Shown here piece after piece: positions 51,878 through 59,711 of a stretch of 64,000 nt of DNA. The notes beneath the pieces are model-generated. The model saw only the letters and a program-made list of their open reading frames with translations, ran no database searches and had not been told where the DNA came from. The position numbers and the translations under genes were made by a program. The DNA is from Gammaproteobacteria bacterium (GTDB lineage Bacteria; Pseudomonadota; Gammaproteobacteria; Steroidobacterales; Steroidobacteraceae), in contig PLUE01000047.1 of NCBI GenBank assembly GCA_003164785.1, forward strand, positions 62,001 through 126,000, in the 5' to 3' direction. How positions within the stretch are numbered: position 1 is the stretch's first letter; each line of letters begins with the position of its first letter.

Positions 51878-52998
51878 AGATCGCTGTTGGCCACGGTGCC
51901 GCGGTCGGCCGGCGCATCCGTCATCGGCACGGCCCGCCTCAACAGGTAGCGCCGCATGGCGACCGCCGGCGCATCGGACGCGACGGAAATTTCGTAGCGC
52001 TCCGGATCGTCTTCCGCCAGCACCTGCTCCAGTTTGGTGAGAGCCTCGACGTCTTCGCGAAACGCCATCATGAGCTGGCCGCGCATGAATTCCGTGATCG
52101 ACGAATCCTCCTGCGCGAAATCACGGCTGTGCACGATGAAGTAGTGCGTGCTGCCATGGGTCTCCGGCGTCGGCACGTGGCAGGTGCGGATGATGAACTC
52201 CGGCCGCTTGTCCGGCGCCAGCTCGGTATCGTAGAAGGTTACGCTCACCACGTGCAGGCCCGGTGCGACGAACTCCGAGGTCGCGATGCGCGCCGCATGA
52301 TCGTGGCCGAGGCCGGTCGGCACCGCCCAAACGGGGGGCAGGCGCGTGGGCACCACGCTGCGAGTGATGCGGTAGCGGCCATCGCTCGATTCGACCTCGT
52401 ACGGCGCGCGCGCATAGTCCGGCGTGCCAAAACTGCCCGCGTGCACATAGGTCAAATGAGTCAGATCCAGCAGGTTCTCATGCAGGCTCACATAGTTGCC
52501 TGGCAGATGAAAGTAATCCTGAGACGAGACCCATTGATCGCTCTCGAGCCACGGCGTGGCAGGAATACGCCCCGGGTCGGCCTCCGTTTCGGCACCGAAC
52601 CACCCCCACACGAACGGCCCCCGCTCCACCAGCGGGTAGCGCCGCACGCCGATGCCCTTCGGGCACGTGGCCTGCGAGGGAACCTCGATGCAGTCCCCGA
52701 CCTTGTCAAAACGCATGCCGTGATAACCACAGATGACGGTGTCGCCGTCCAGTTTTCCGGCCGACAGGGGATAGGATCGATGCGCGCACCGATCCTCCAA
52801 CGCCACCGGCTCTCCTCGAGTCGTCCGGAACAGGACGAGGCGCTGCCCGATGATGGTCCGCTCGAGCAATGCCCGGCCGATCTCGGTCACGAAGGCGACG
52901 ACGTACCACTCGTCCTTGATGAAAGGAGTATTGCGATCCGCCATCTGGCGCATGGCGCGTTGCGACGCCCGAAGCAGCGAAGTTTGCGGCAAACTCAT
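51856..52998 (-). CDS. Rieske non-heme iron oxygenase (aromatic ring-hydroxylating/O-demethylase type)
   Basis: This 380-residue protein has an N-terminal Rieske [2Fe-2S] domain with ligands Cys71, His73, Cys90 and His93 (EDRCAHRSYPLSAG and VICGYHGMRF). The mononuclear-iron site DLTHLTYVHAG is the DxxHxxxxH signature. The overall size resembles vanillate O-demethylase or related oxygenase alpha subunits. No dedicated reductase or ferredoxin is adjacent. A divergent LuxR-type gene with a 20-bp dyad between suggests substrate-responsive control. The substrate is unknown; aromatic methyl ether or a carnitine/choline-like compound are possibilities. Confidence 0.88.
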   Translation of the reverse strand: MSLPQTSLLRASQRAMRQMADRNTPFIKDEWYVVAFVTEIGRALLERTIIGQRLVLFRTTRGEPVALEDRCAHRSYPLSAGKLDGDTVICGYHGMRFDKVGDCIEVPSQATCPKGIGVRRYPLVERGPFVWGWFGAETEADPGRIPATPWLESDQWVSSQDYFHLPGNYVSLHENLLDLTHLTYVHAGSFGTPDYARAPYEVESSDGRYRITRSVVPTRLPPVWAVPTGLGHDHAARIATSEFVAPGLHVVSVTFYDTELAPDKRPEFIIRTCHVPTPETHGSTHYFIVHSRDFAQEDSSITEFMRGQLMMAFREDVEALTKLEQVLAEDDPERYEISVASDAPAVAMRRYLLRRAVPMTDAPADRGTVANSDLHASIRP

Positions 52999-53068
52999 CG
53001 AACCCCCTTATATCCCGGTGCCAGCGATCGTCATGCGGCAGAGTATAAAATCAATCTCCCCCACGGTC

Positions 53069-53088
53069 TGTCCACTCATTGGTGGACA
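53069..53088. promoter_or_regulatory. candidate LuxR-type operator dyad
   Basis: TGTCCAC (53069-53075) and GTGGACA (53082-53088) are perfect 7-base inverted repeats around TCATTG. The 20-bp size is usual for LuxR-type dimers. It lies in the 112-base region between the divergent Rieske oxygenase and LuxR-type genes, close to the regulator's start, where a bound dimer could affect both promoters. Confidence 0.6.
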
Positions 53089-53110
53089 AGGCCGGTGAGC
53101 GTAGAGCCGC

Positions 53111-53896
53111 GTGAGTGACCTGCCGCTGATCCGGTTCGTGATGGCGATCGGAGAACCCGGCTTCGCGGCCGCGGCGATCTCCTATCTGAACACCGAGGTG
53201 GCGGTCGACCACGTATCATTCTTCGTTCTGGACCATGAACTCACGCCGCACCTGCTGGGAGCGGCGAGCAAGGCCGGCTCCCGGACCGCGCTGCTCGCCG
53301 GACGGCTCTACGAACGCTCCTCGTTCTACCGCCACGACCCGAACGGCCAACGCATCAGCGGCCGATCGGGCGAGGACGACGTCATGCTGTTTCGCCAGAG
53401 CGCCGCGGACATTCGTGACCCGAACTATCGCAATCGTCTATATCGGCACTTCAATCTGTTGGAGCGCATTTCCCTGGTGCGCGCGGTCAACGGGCGCTGG
53501 TTCACCTTCAACGTCTACCGCGACGTCGAATCCGGGGCGTTCGCCGGCCACGACCTCGATACGCTGTCCGGTCTGGCCGCCCTCTTGGTCACCTGCACGG
53601 CCAAGCATGTCGCGCTGACAGGACACGCGGCCGACGGGGACATTCCCCAGTCACGCGAATACCTCGAATCCTTGCTGGAATCGATCGAACCCCGTTTGAC
53701 CTCGCGGGAACGACAGGTGTGTTCGCTCGCGCTCACGGGGCTCACGGTGGATGCCATTGCCACCGCGTTGAACGTCCAACAATCGACGGTCGCCACCTTG
53801 CGACGGCGCGCATATCAGAAACTTGGAATCACCAAGCTGAATGGCTTGTTCGCGTTGTGCATCGCAAGGATATCGCGGCAGAACGAGGCTCTCTAG
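53111..53896 (+). CDS. LuxR-type transcriptional regulator, orphan
   Basis: This 261-residue protein has a C-terminal LuxR helix-turn-helix: LTSRERQVCSLALTGLTVDAIATALNVQQSTVATLRRRAYQKLGI (split over residues about 195-240). The N-terminal 185 residues (AVDHVSFFVLDHELTPHLLG and later AVNGRWFTFNVYRDV) are GAF-like in appearance but not confidently assigned; no receiver Asp or autoinducer signature is visible. The start is GTG at 53111. It is divergent from the Rieske oxygenase gene and probably regulates it. Confidence 0.85.
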   Translation: MSDLPLIRFVMAIGEPGFAAAAISYLNTEVAVDHVSFFVLDHELTPHLLGAASKAGSRTALLAGRLYERSSFYRHDPNGQRISGRSGEDDVMLFRQSAADIRDPNYRNRLYRHFNLLERISLVRAVNGRWFTFNVYRDVESGAFAGHDLDTLSGLAALLVTCTAKHVALTGHAADGDIPQSREYLESLLESIEPRLTSRERQVCSLALTGLTVDAIATALNVQQSTVATLRRRAYQKLGITKLNGLFALCIARISRQNEAL

Positions 53897-53949
53897 CGCT
53901 GGCGACGCTGCCCGCGCGCTTTTCCACCGAGGTGTCGACAACCTGAGGG

Positions 53950-54570
53950 TCAGCGCCCGGTGTCGGAGCCCGCGATATACGCGCCCAGCCCCAGCATGAG
54001 GACGCCGGATCCATAGGACATCATCTTCGCCGGCCTCGGTGAACGGCGCAGATAGCCTGACAGACGGGAGGCCATCGCAACGACGATCAAATCCACGGTC
54101 GTATTCAGCACGACGCAAATGAGCCCAAGCATGGCGAACTGCGGCGCAGGCGGCAGGCCGTGGTCGATGAACTGCGGAATGAAGGCCAGAAAAAAGAGCG
54201 CCGTCTTCACGTTGAGCGCTTCGGTGAGGATCCCCTCCCTGAACGCTTTGCCGAAGCCATGCGGTGGCGAGAGGGCCATACTGCCGGCTTGGCGCCGGGC
54301 GCTCAACAGTGACCGCACGCCCAAGAAGATGAGGTATGCGGCACCGACGTATTTCACGACGAGAAATGCCCTGGCCGAGGTGGCAAGCAACGCCGACAGG
54401 CCGACCGCAGCGACCAGCACATGAATCAACCCGCCGGTCGCAGTGCCGAGCGTGGACGCCAGACCATCCGCTTTTCCTCCGGATAAGGTCCGAGCCATCA
54501 CGTAAAGGATGCCGGGACCGGGGGTCAGGGCCAAAACCAACGCCGCCGCAACAAACGGGGATAACGACAT
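53950..54570 (-). CDS. LysE/RhtB-family amino acid exporter
   Basis: This 206-residue inner-membrane protein has six hydrophobic segments. The family signature LALTPGPGILYVMARTLSGGK lies near the N-terminus, followed by GLASTLGTATGGLIHVL and VKYVGAAYLIFLGVRSLL; FREGILTEALNVKTALFFLAFIPQF marks the middle. Members export amino acids or homoserine lactone derivatives. ATG 54570 has GGAAGG 5 bases upstream and is preferred to GTG 54576. It is intact, unlike the LysE remnant at 36930. Confidence 0.88.
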   Translation of the reverse strand: MSLSPFVAAALVLALTPGPGILYVMARTLSGGKADGLASTLGTATGGLIHVLVAAVGLSALLATSARAFLVVKYVGAAYLIFLGVRSLLSARRQAGSMALSPPHGFGKAFREGILTEALNVKTALFFLAFIPQFIDHGLPPAPQFAMLGLICVVLNTTVDLIVVAMASRLSGYLRRSPRPAKMMSYGSGVLMLGLGAYIAGSDTGR

Positions 54571-54705
54571 GAACACCTTCCAGATGAATTCGATTGATCC
54601 GCGCGTTATCTCGACAGCTTATCTCACCGTGGCGCGACCCGGTATCGCAGCTCGTCGATTCCACCGCAAAGGGCCCGCGCAAATCGCCGTGCTAACATCC
54701 GTATC

Positions 54706-55551
54706 ATGCCGCCGATCCCATTCCGCACCCAGCTCTTGAAGTGGATCGGCAACAAGCAGAAGCAGGCCGACGCCATCATCGGCTTCTTCCCGACCAGCTT
54801 CCGCATGTATTTCGAACCCTTCCTGGGGAGCGGCGGCGTGCTCGGTGTGCTCGCTCCCAAACACGGCGTCGCCAGCGACGGCTTCCTGCCCCTGATGGAA
54901 ATCTGGCGCTGCCTGATGAGCGACAAGGAGGCACTGAAGCACCATTATGCCGAGCGGCACGAGTTGGTGAAGGCCGTGGGCAAGCAGGCGGCCTACGCCA
55001 AGGTCCTTGCCGATTACAACGCCGCACCCAACGGCGCCGACCTGGTGTTCCTCTGCCGCGCCTGTTACGGCGGTGTCGTGCGGTTCCGCAAGCAGGATGG
55101 CTTCATGAGCACGCCGGTCGGCATCCACGAGCCCATCAGCCCGGATAGTTTTGGCGCCCGGGTCGATCTCTGGCACGCACGACTGCAGGGCGTCGAGTTT
55201 CATCACGAGGACTTTGGCAGCGCCATGAGCCGCGCAGGCCGTGGGGACCTCGTCTACTGCGATCCCCCGTACTCGGACAGCCAGGCCATCCTGTACGGAG
55301 CTCAAGCCTTCTCACTGCCCACGCTCCTCGAATCCATCGCCGCCTGCAAGGCGCGGGGTGTTCGCGTGGCTCTGAGCATCGACGGCACGAAGCTGTCGGG
55401 TCGCAAACTGTGCGACATCCCGCTGCCGGACGGATTGTTCGAGCGCGAGGAGTTCATCGCCGTCGGGCGCTCGATGCTGAAGCGGTTTCAAATGGTTGGA
55501 AGGACCTTGGAAGGGCACGAGGTCAGGGATCGACTATTGCTGACCTATTGA
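54706..55551 (+). CDS. DNA adenine N6-methyltransferase, D12/Dam class
   Basis: This 281-residue methylase transfers a methyl group from S-adenosylmethionine to adenine N6. The SAM-binding motif is EPFLGSGGVLG (about residue 37), and the catalytic motif is DPPYSDS. KWIGNKQKQAD near the N-terminus is the usual D12 start. GATC or a related sequence is the likely target, but this cannot be read with certainty. No restriction enzyme gene is beside it, so it is an orphan, like phage and regulatory Dam enzymes. It is followed by a DUF433/DUF5615 toxin-antitoxin-like pair. Confidence 0.9.
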   Translation: MPPIPFRTQLLKWIGNKQKQADAIIGFFPTSFRMYFEPFLGSGGVLGVLAPKHGVASDGFLPLMEIWRCLMSDKEALKHHYAERHELVKAVGKQAAYAKVLADYNAAPNGADLVFLCRACYGGVVRFRKQDGFMSTPVGIHEPISPDSFGARVDLWHARLQGVEFHHEDFGSAMSRAGRGDLVYCDPPYSDSQAILYGAQAFSLPTLLESIAACKARGVRVALSIDGTKLSGRKLCDIPLPDGLFEREEFIAVGRSMLKRFQMVGRTLEGHEVRDRLLLTY

Positions 55552-55625
55552 CCCCACGGCGTCCGCACCCGGCGCGCGAAATCCGAAGGGTTGCCAAAAG
55601 CGTCCGACGAGCTTAATGTTTGCAC

Positions 55626-55853
55626 ATGCACACCCTCGAGCGCATCACCATCGGTCCTGAAATTCGGTTCGGCAAGCCCTGCATTCGTGACACCCGCATC
55701 ACCGTGGGGGAAGTGCTCGGATTCCTGGCGGGGGGCGGAAGCGAAGCCGAGCTGCTCACGGACTTCCCTCAATTGAGCCATGACGACGTGCTGGCGTGCT
55801 TCGGATTTGCAGCGGAGCGCGAGCGCCGACTGCTCGCGCTTCCGGCAGCGTAG
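55626..55853 (+). CDS. DUF433 protein, probable antitoxin
   Basis: This 75-residue DUF433 protein shows ERITIGPEIRFGKPCIRDTRITVGEVLGFLAGG and EAELLTDFPQLSHDDVLACFGFA, split across its length. DUF433 is a small helix-turn-helix domain usually paired with DUF5615 PIN-like proteins. Its TAG overlaps the GTG of the next gene by one base, as expected for a coupled antitoxin-toxin pair. ATG 55626 is the start; TTG 55620 would add two residues. Confidence 0.85.
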   Translation: MHTLERITIGPEIRFGKPCIRDTRITVGEVLGFLAGGGSEAELLTDFPQLSHDDVLACFGFAAERERRLLALPAA

Positions 55854-56215
55854 TGACCGTCCGGCTGCTCTTGGATGAAAATCTATCGGAGCGTCTGCTG
55901 CGCCCGCTCGCCGATCTGTTCCCAGGATCGGACCATCTCCGAAGCCTCCGGCCCGGCGGCGCCTCGGACAAGGACGCCTGGGAGCTTGCCCGCACCGCTG
56001 GCTATATGCTCACCACACGGGACGAGGACTTCGTCGGCATGAGCGTGCTGCAGGCAAATCCCCCCAAGGTGCTGTGGCTCAACGTGGGCAATTCGCGAAA
56101 CGCGGTGATCGCGGCGTTGCTTCGCTCGCACGCGGCTGATATCGAAAACTTCGCGGTGCACGAGGAACACACGTTCCTCGCCATCGGCTTTTATCGGGCG
56201 GGCCCCGTCCGCTGA
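55853..56215 (+). CDS. DUF5615 PIN-like protein, probable toxin
   Basis: From GTG 55853 the 120-residue protein reads VTVRLLLDENLSERLLRPLA, with the first acidic metal residue in LLLDENLS. ASDKDAWELARTAGYMLTTRDEDF supplies further PIN-type acidic residues, and PPKVLWLNVGNSRN follows. DUF5615 is a PIN-like ribonuclease fold thought to act as the toxin of DUF433 pairs. It overlaps DUF433 by one base. The 3' end overlaps an antisense gene remnant. Confidence 0.83.
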   Translation: MTVRLLLDENLSERLLRPLADLFPGSDHLRSLRPGGASDKDAWELARTAGYMLTTRDEDFVGMSVLQANPPKVLWLNVGNSRNAVIAALLRSHAADIENFAVHEEHTFLAIGFYRAGPVR

Positions 56216-56385
56216 ACCGCGGTCGGTAGAAAGGAGCCATGTTCCGGCATCTTTGCCGCGATCGCCCGCACCGAGTCCTTGATCTGCCGCAGATAGGCGA
56301 GATTGCTCTGACTGTCGTAGCTGTCGATCAGCGGGTTGTAATCCCGCGGACGATGCCCCTGACCGGTCAGTACCGCGTCGGGATT
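56191..56385 (-). pseudogene. 3' remnant of an unidentified gene
   Basis: A 64-codon minus-strand frame has strong codon character (almost every third base G or C) but no start codon: it is preceded directly by TAA and begins DAVLTGQGHRPRDYNPLIDS, continuing YDSQSNLAYLRQIKDSVRAI. The tail overlaps the DUF5615 gene. The composition and regular codon use suggest the end of a once longer protein. I cannot name the family. Confidence 0.45.
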
Positions 56386-56427
56386 TTACGACAGTCGGGA
56401 TCGAAACGCCGACCGATTGACCGAACT

Positions 56428-57336
56428 TTAGCGGATGGACGCGGTGACGGCCTGCGCGCGCGCATCCAGCGATTTGATCAAGCCGATGACGTCGGCAATC
56501 ATCCCTTCATTGCTCAGGATGGGCGCCAGGCGCCCATCCGCCATGGCGGCGAACATCGAAGTCACCCGACCGTCGACGAACATTTTCGTGCTCACGAGAC
56601 GCGTCCCATGGCTGTAATCCGCATAGCGCCAACCATGCACGGTGCTGAGCGGCTGAATCGGCTTACCGTTCGCGGTGTGCCAGCCATAAATCGCCACCCG
56701 ATCGAGGTGATCTCGCAACCGGTTGGTGAGCACCAAATCCTTCTTATCGCCGGCGATCAGATCGCCCAATGACACTCCCAGCGCGGCACGTTGACCGGCG
56801 ACGAGCTCATTGTGATGCAGGGAATAGCTCGTGGAACGCATCTCGCTGCCCGCGGGAAGCGGCTGGGGAGCGAAATGGCCGACGGCCTGCTCGTAAATGG
56901 CATCGACCATTCGGGGCGTCGGCAAGATGAACCCAAAGTCCACGGCGGTCGACAACGCGGTGGCCAGACGCATCGGCATCAGCAAAAAATCCTCGTCGGA
57001 ACCGATGGCAAGGTAATCCGGAGCCGCGCAAATGACGACGTTGACGAGCGGACCATCGACGGGCCGGGATGTCAGTCGGATGGGTACCAATCGGCGCAAA
57101 AATCCGGGGATGTTTCCCGACAGCAATTCTTTGCGAATCGCCGCTTCGCGCTCATCGTCGGTGAGTCCGCGAAGTCCCGCGGCGAACGCTCGTCCGCCGG
57201 GCGCAGCGGCGTCCCGCGCCGGGATGCCCTGAGCCAGGGAATCGTCGCAAGGACCCCGAGCGGTCGCCCGAGCACCGTGCCAGTGGACGATGACAAGCAG
57301 GGCGACCGTACCCAGGAGCGCTTTTCGATAGTTCAT
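56428..57336 (-). CDS. hypothetical secreted protein
   Basis: Starting at ATG 57336 the 302-residue protein has a signal peptide (KALLGTVALLVIVHWHGARATA). Its mature part is not recognised; PLVNVVICAAPDYLAIGSDEDFLLMPM and HGWRYADYSHGTRLVSTKMFVDG are distinctive stretches. Periplasmic or extracellular location is expected. The same frame remains open for another 191 codons upstream, and no ribosome site is evident at 57336, so a longer protein is possible. No functional link to neighbours is visible. Confidence 0.6.
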   Translation of the reverse strand: MNYRKALLGTVALLVIVHWHGARATARGPCDDSLAQGIPARDAAAPGGRAFAAGLRGLTDDEREAAIRKELLSGNIPGFLRRLVPIRLTSRPVDGPLVNVVICAAPDYLAIGSDEDFLLMPMRLATALSTAVDFGFILPTPRMVDAIYEQAVGHFAPQPLPAGSEMRSTSYSLHHNELVAGQRAALGVSLGDLIAGDKKDLVLTNRLRDHLDRVAIYGWHTANGKPIQPLSTVHGWRYADYSHGTRLVSTKMFVDGRVTSMFAAMADGRLAPILSNEGMIADVIGLIKSLDARAQAVTASIR

Positions 57337-57339
57337 GGC

Positions 57340-57795
57340 GATACCAGCCGCTGGAGTGTAAGCACCAAGTATCGCAGCAAGTCGGCCGCAATGGGAGCAT
57401 GTTTGGCGAAAGGAGGGAAATTCGCTTTCCAGGCCCCCCCTGGCCGCGCTCGGGGGCTGGCGCGCACCCTTCTTGCACCGCACACGCGTCATGGCGACCG
57501 GTCCTGCTCCAGCGTCCGGATCGCGTCGGCAAATAATGACGCGCCGGCCGGACACATCGCCGGCAAACAAACTTCCGCTGATGACGGCATGGCTGCGTTT
57601 CTTGTCCATGAACGCGAAATTAACGGCGCGGCCCTGCACGCTCACCAGCGGCCGCAGCATCCGCTCGCTGGAGTCGAACACGCTCTCCTCGAGGGGGCTG
57701 AGCAGCATGCCCGCGGCCGCGGCCACGCTTGCACCGAATACGGCAGATGCCGCAGGCGCGAACAAGGAGACGGATTGCGTCAGCATTTCTGGCAT
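57340..57795 (-). other. open frame upstream of the secreted protein gene, coding status unresolved
   Basis: The 57337-58048 gap contains no separate gene. From ATG 57795 a minus-strand frame runs without a stop into the secreted protein gene. Its first 80 codons (LTQSVSLFAPAASAVFGASV, later LRPLVSVQGRAVNFAFMDKK) have GC-rich third positions and look coding, while the next 70 do not. It may be the fused remnant of another gene. The plus strand offers nothing convincing before 58049. Confidence 0.35.
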
Positions 57796-58048
57796 TGGTT
57801 TACCGACTGGATCGTTCGTGGCGAAATACCTCCACTCTGCTCGCGGAGAGCATGCAGGTTGGCGCAGTATCGAGGTGCGCACATCGAGTGTCGGTGCGTT
57901 AGCGAACAACGACCTGCACGGCCCGTCATGACGACCTTCGCGCCGGGTATCGCGAAGCAGTTATGTGCGTCGGCGGACGGAACAGGTGAATCGTGTATGT
58001 CAGTGTAAGCGCCATTCGCAAAGACGCGCTTCAACGGAGCTGAGGACC

Positions 58049-58513
58049 ATGACCAATTTCAGATTGGCAGCCGTGATATTGGCTGCAACGCCGGCAATCT
58101 TTCTCGGAGCGAACGTACAGGCGGCGGTGCCGGCGCCGAAGGAATCCTGCTCGAACATTCAATGGAATCCGAAGTTTCTCAAGGATTACCCGAAGGCTCC
58201 CGTCGAGTGCCGCGAGGTCACGGTCAAGGACGGAATCAAATACGCGAAATTCAACGGCAAGGTGTCGAAGGTGGATCACCTGTTCGTCCAAGTGGAGGTA
58301 TCCGATGTCGCCGACATTCCGGTGAGCACGATCGCGTTCCAGGTTGGAGTCGGCGGTCGCATTACGCTGAACGACAAGGAGGAACGCGTAAGTGACCTCA
58401 AGGTCGGCGACCAACTGACGTTCTGGGTCCGCGAGGGTGCATTCGGTATTTCGCCGACCTTGGTGGCGGAGCCCATCGCCGTCATCAAACCGGAAGCCAT
58501 GTCGGCTAACTGA
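58049..58513 (+). CDS. small secreted protein of unknown function
   Basis: This 154-residue protein has a signal peptide (FRLAAVILAATPAIFLGANVQAAV). The mature domain is beta-rich: KESCSNIQWNPKFLKDYPKAPVECREVTVKDG, then KVSKVDHLFVQVEVSDVADIPV and KVGDQLTFWVREGAFGISPT. The two Cys near the start of the mature part could pair. GGAG precedes ATG 58049. It is followed 28 bases later by a SHOCT protein gene, perhaps in one transcript. Family not recognised. Confidence 0.7.
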   Translation: MTNFRLAAVILAATPAIFLGANVQAAVPAPKESCSNIQWNPKFLKDYPKAPVECREVTVKDGIKYAKFNGKVSKVDHLFVQVEVSDVADIPVSTIAFQVGVGGRITLNDKEERVSDLKVGDQLTFWVREGAFGISPTLVAEPIAVIKPEAMSAN

Positions 58514-58541
58514 TCGTACGGCACGAGAAGGAGTGAGCAAG

Positions 58542-58775
58542 ATGCATTCTTATTGGAACGATTGGTATTTCGCCTGGGGCTGGTTTCTGTGGTTCGGAAT
58601 CATTTTCCTGGCCTTCTCGAGCATCGGCAACTGGGGTTATACTTACCGCGCGCACCGGAAATACGACACGGCCCCGAGCGCAAGAGCGCTGGACATCCTC
58701 AACGAGCGCTATGCCCGGGGCGACATCAGTCGCGAGGAGTACGGCAGGCTAAAGACGGAGATTTCGAGCACCTAG
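58542..58775 (+). CDS. SHOCT-domain small membrane protein
   Basis: This 77-residue protein has an N-terminal membrane segment (WYFAWGWFLWFGIIFLAFSSI) and a C-terminal SHOCT domain: ALDILNERYARGDISREEYGRLK. SHOCT domains are short helical oligomerisation or targeting modules found in many small membrane proteins. AGAAGGAG precedes ATG 58542. The 240 bases after it, to the next gene, hold nothing recognisable. Confidence 0.82.
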   Translation: MHSYWNDWYFAWGWFLWFGIIFLAFSSIGNWGYTYRAHRKYDTAPSARALDILNERYARGDISREEYGRLKTEISST

Positions 58776-59017
58776 GCGCCGACGCAATCGCAGGGGCGAC
58801 GGCCCCTCCCGCTACGGTGAGCGGGGGGGGGAATTGCAAAAGACGGCCCATTTAGGAAGGCTCCGAAAGTCCTCGTTGGGTGGTCATATGTGAAGAACTT
58901 TTTTGGCCGCGTGATGTTGCGCATTTCCGACCGCATCACTTCTCCGAGAGCGCATCTTTCGGAACACTATGCGGGCCGAAGTCAATCGCCTTGTCTCGGG
59001 AACCAAGAGAGCAGCTG

Positions 59018-59632
59018 ATGCACATTGAACCGCCATACGCGCCCCGGCGATCAACTCTGATTCGCTTCGTCGCCACCGCACTGTTGCTGACTCTCGCGGC
59101 CTGCAGCCAATTGAGCAATACCAGAAAGCCCACCCCGGACAAGAACGCGCCACGCGCGCAGCTGTCCATCGGTTACAGCCTGCTTTACCAGGAGGCCGAT
59201 GGGATTCCTAAACTAAAGTGGCTCTTCATGTTTAAGGACAAACCGGAAGAAATGGGGCGGGTCACCAATGAACTGGTCGACTATTACCAGCAGCTGGCCG
59301 ACACCATGCAGCGGCTATCCAAGCAATTTCCCGCCATGCGCATCGACGTGGCAGCAATGTCCGAGATCGAGGGCGAGGAGCGCAAAGCCATTGGCGCGGA
59401 CTCCGCCAAGGACTTCGCCCCGCTCATTGGCAAGACCGGCGTCGAATTCGAGCGGGAGGCGCTGCTCATGTTTTACGACGCGCTCAACGAGCAACGTCAT
59501 CTTGTCGGGGTGATGGTGGGGCTCGAAACCGATCCGGGCCTGAGGAAGTTCTTGGAGACGACAAAGGCCCAGTTGGAAGCACGCTACGCGAAAGTCGGGG
59601 CGCTATTGAACCGCCGCTATTTCACTCATTGA
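59018..59632 (+). CDS. predicted lipoprotein
   Basis: This 204-residue protein has a lipoprotein signal with lipobox LAAC (Cys29) after a basic N-terminal region and a hydrophobic run (FVATALLLTLAAC). The mature part is predicted helical: GRVTNELVDYYQQLADTMQRLSKQ and EREALLMFYDALNEQRHLVGVMVG. It is probably anchored to the outer or inner membrane. The family is not recognised. It stands alone, rightward, before a convergent MFS gene. Confidence 0.7.
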   Translation: MHIEPPYAPRRSTLIRFVATALLLTLAACSQLSNTRKPTPDKNAPRAQLSIGYSLLYQEADGIPKLKWLFMFKDKPEEMGRVTNELVDYYQQLADTMQRLSKQFPAMRIDVAAMSEIEGEERKAIGADSAKDFAPLIGKTGVEFEREALLMFYDALNEQRHLVGVMVGLETDPGLRKFLETTKAQLEARYAKVGALLNRRYFTH

Positions 59633-59711
59633 GTTGCGCCGCCTGGCAGGTTCAGAGCACCCGTCACCGAGGCGTTGCAGATCGCGGCCCCATCATCGTT
59701 ACCGGAGGGCC

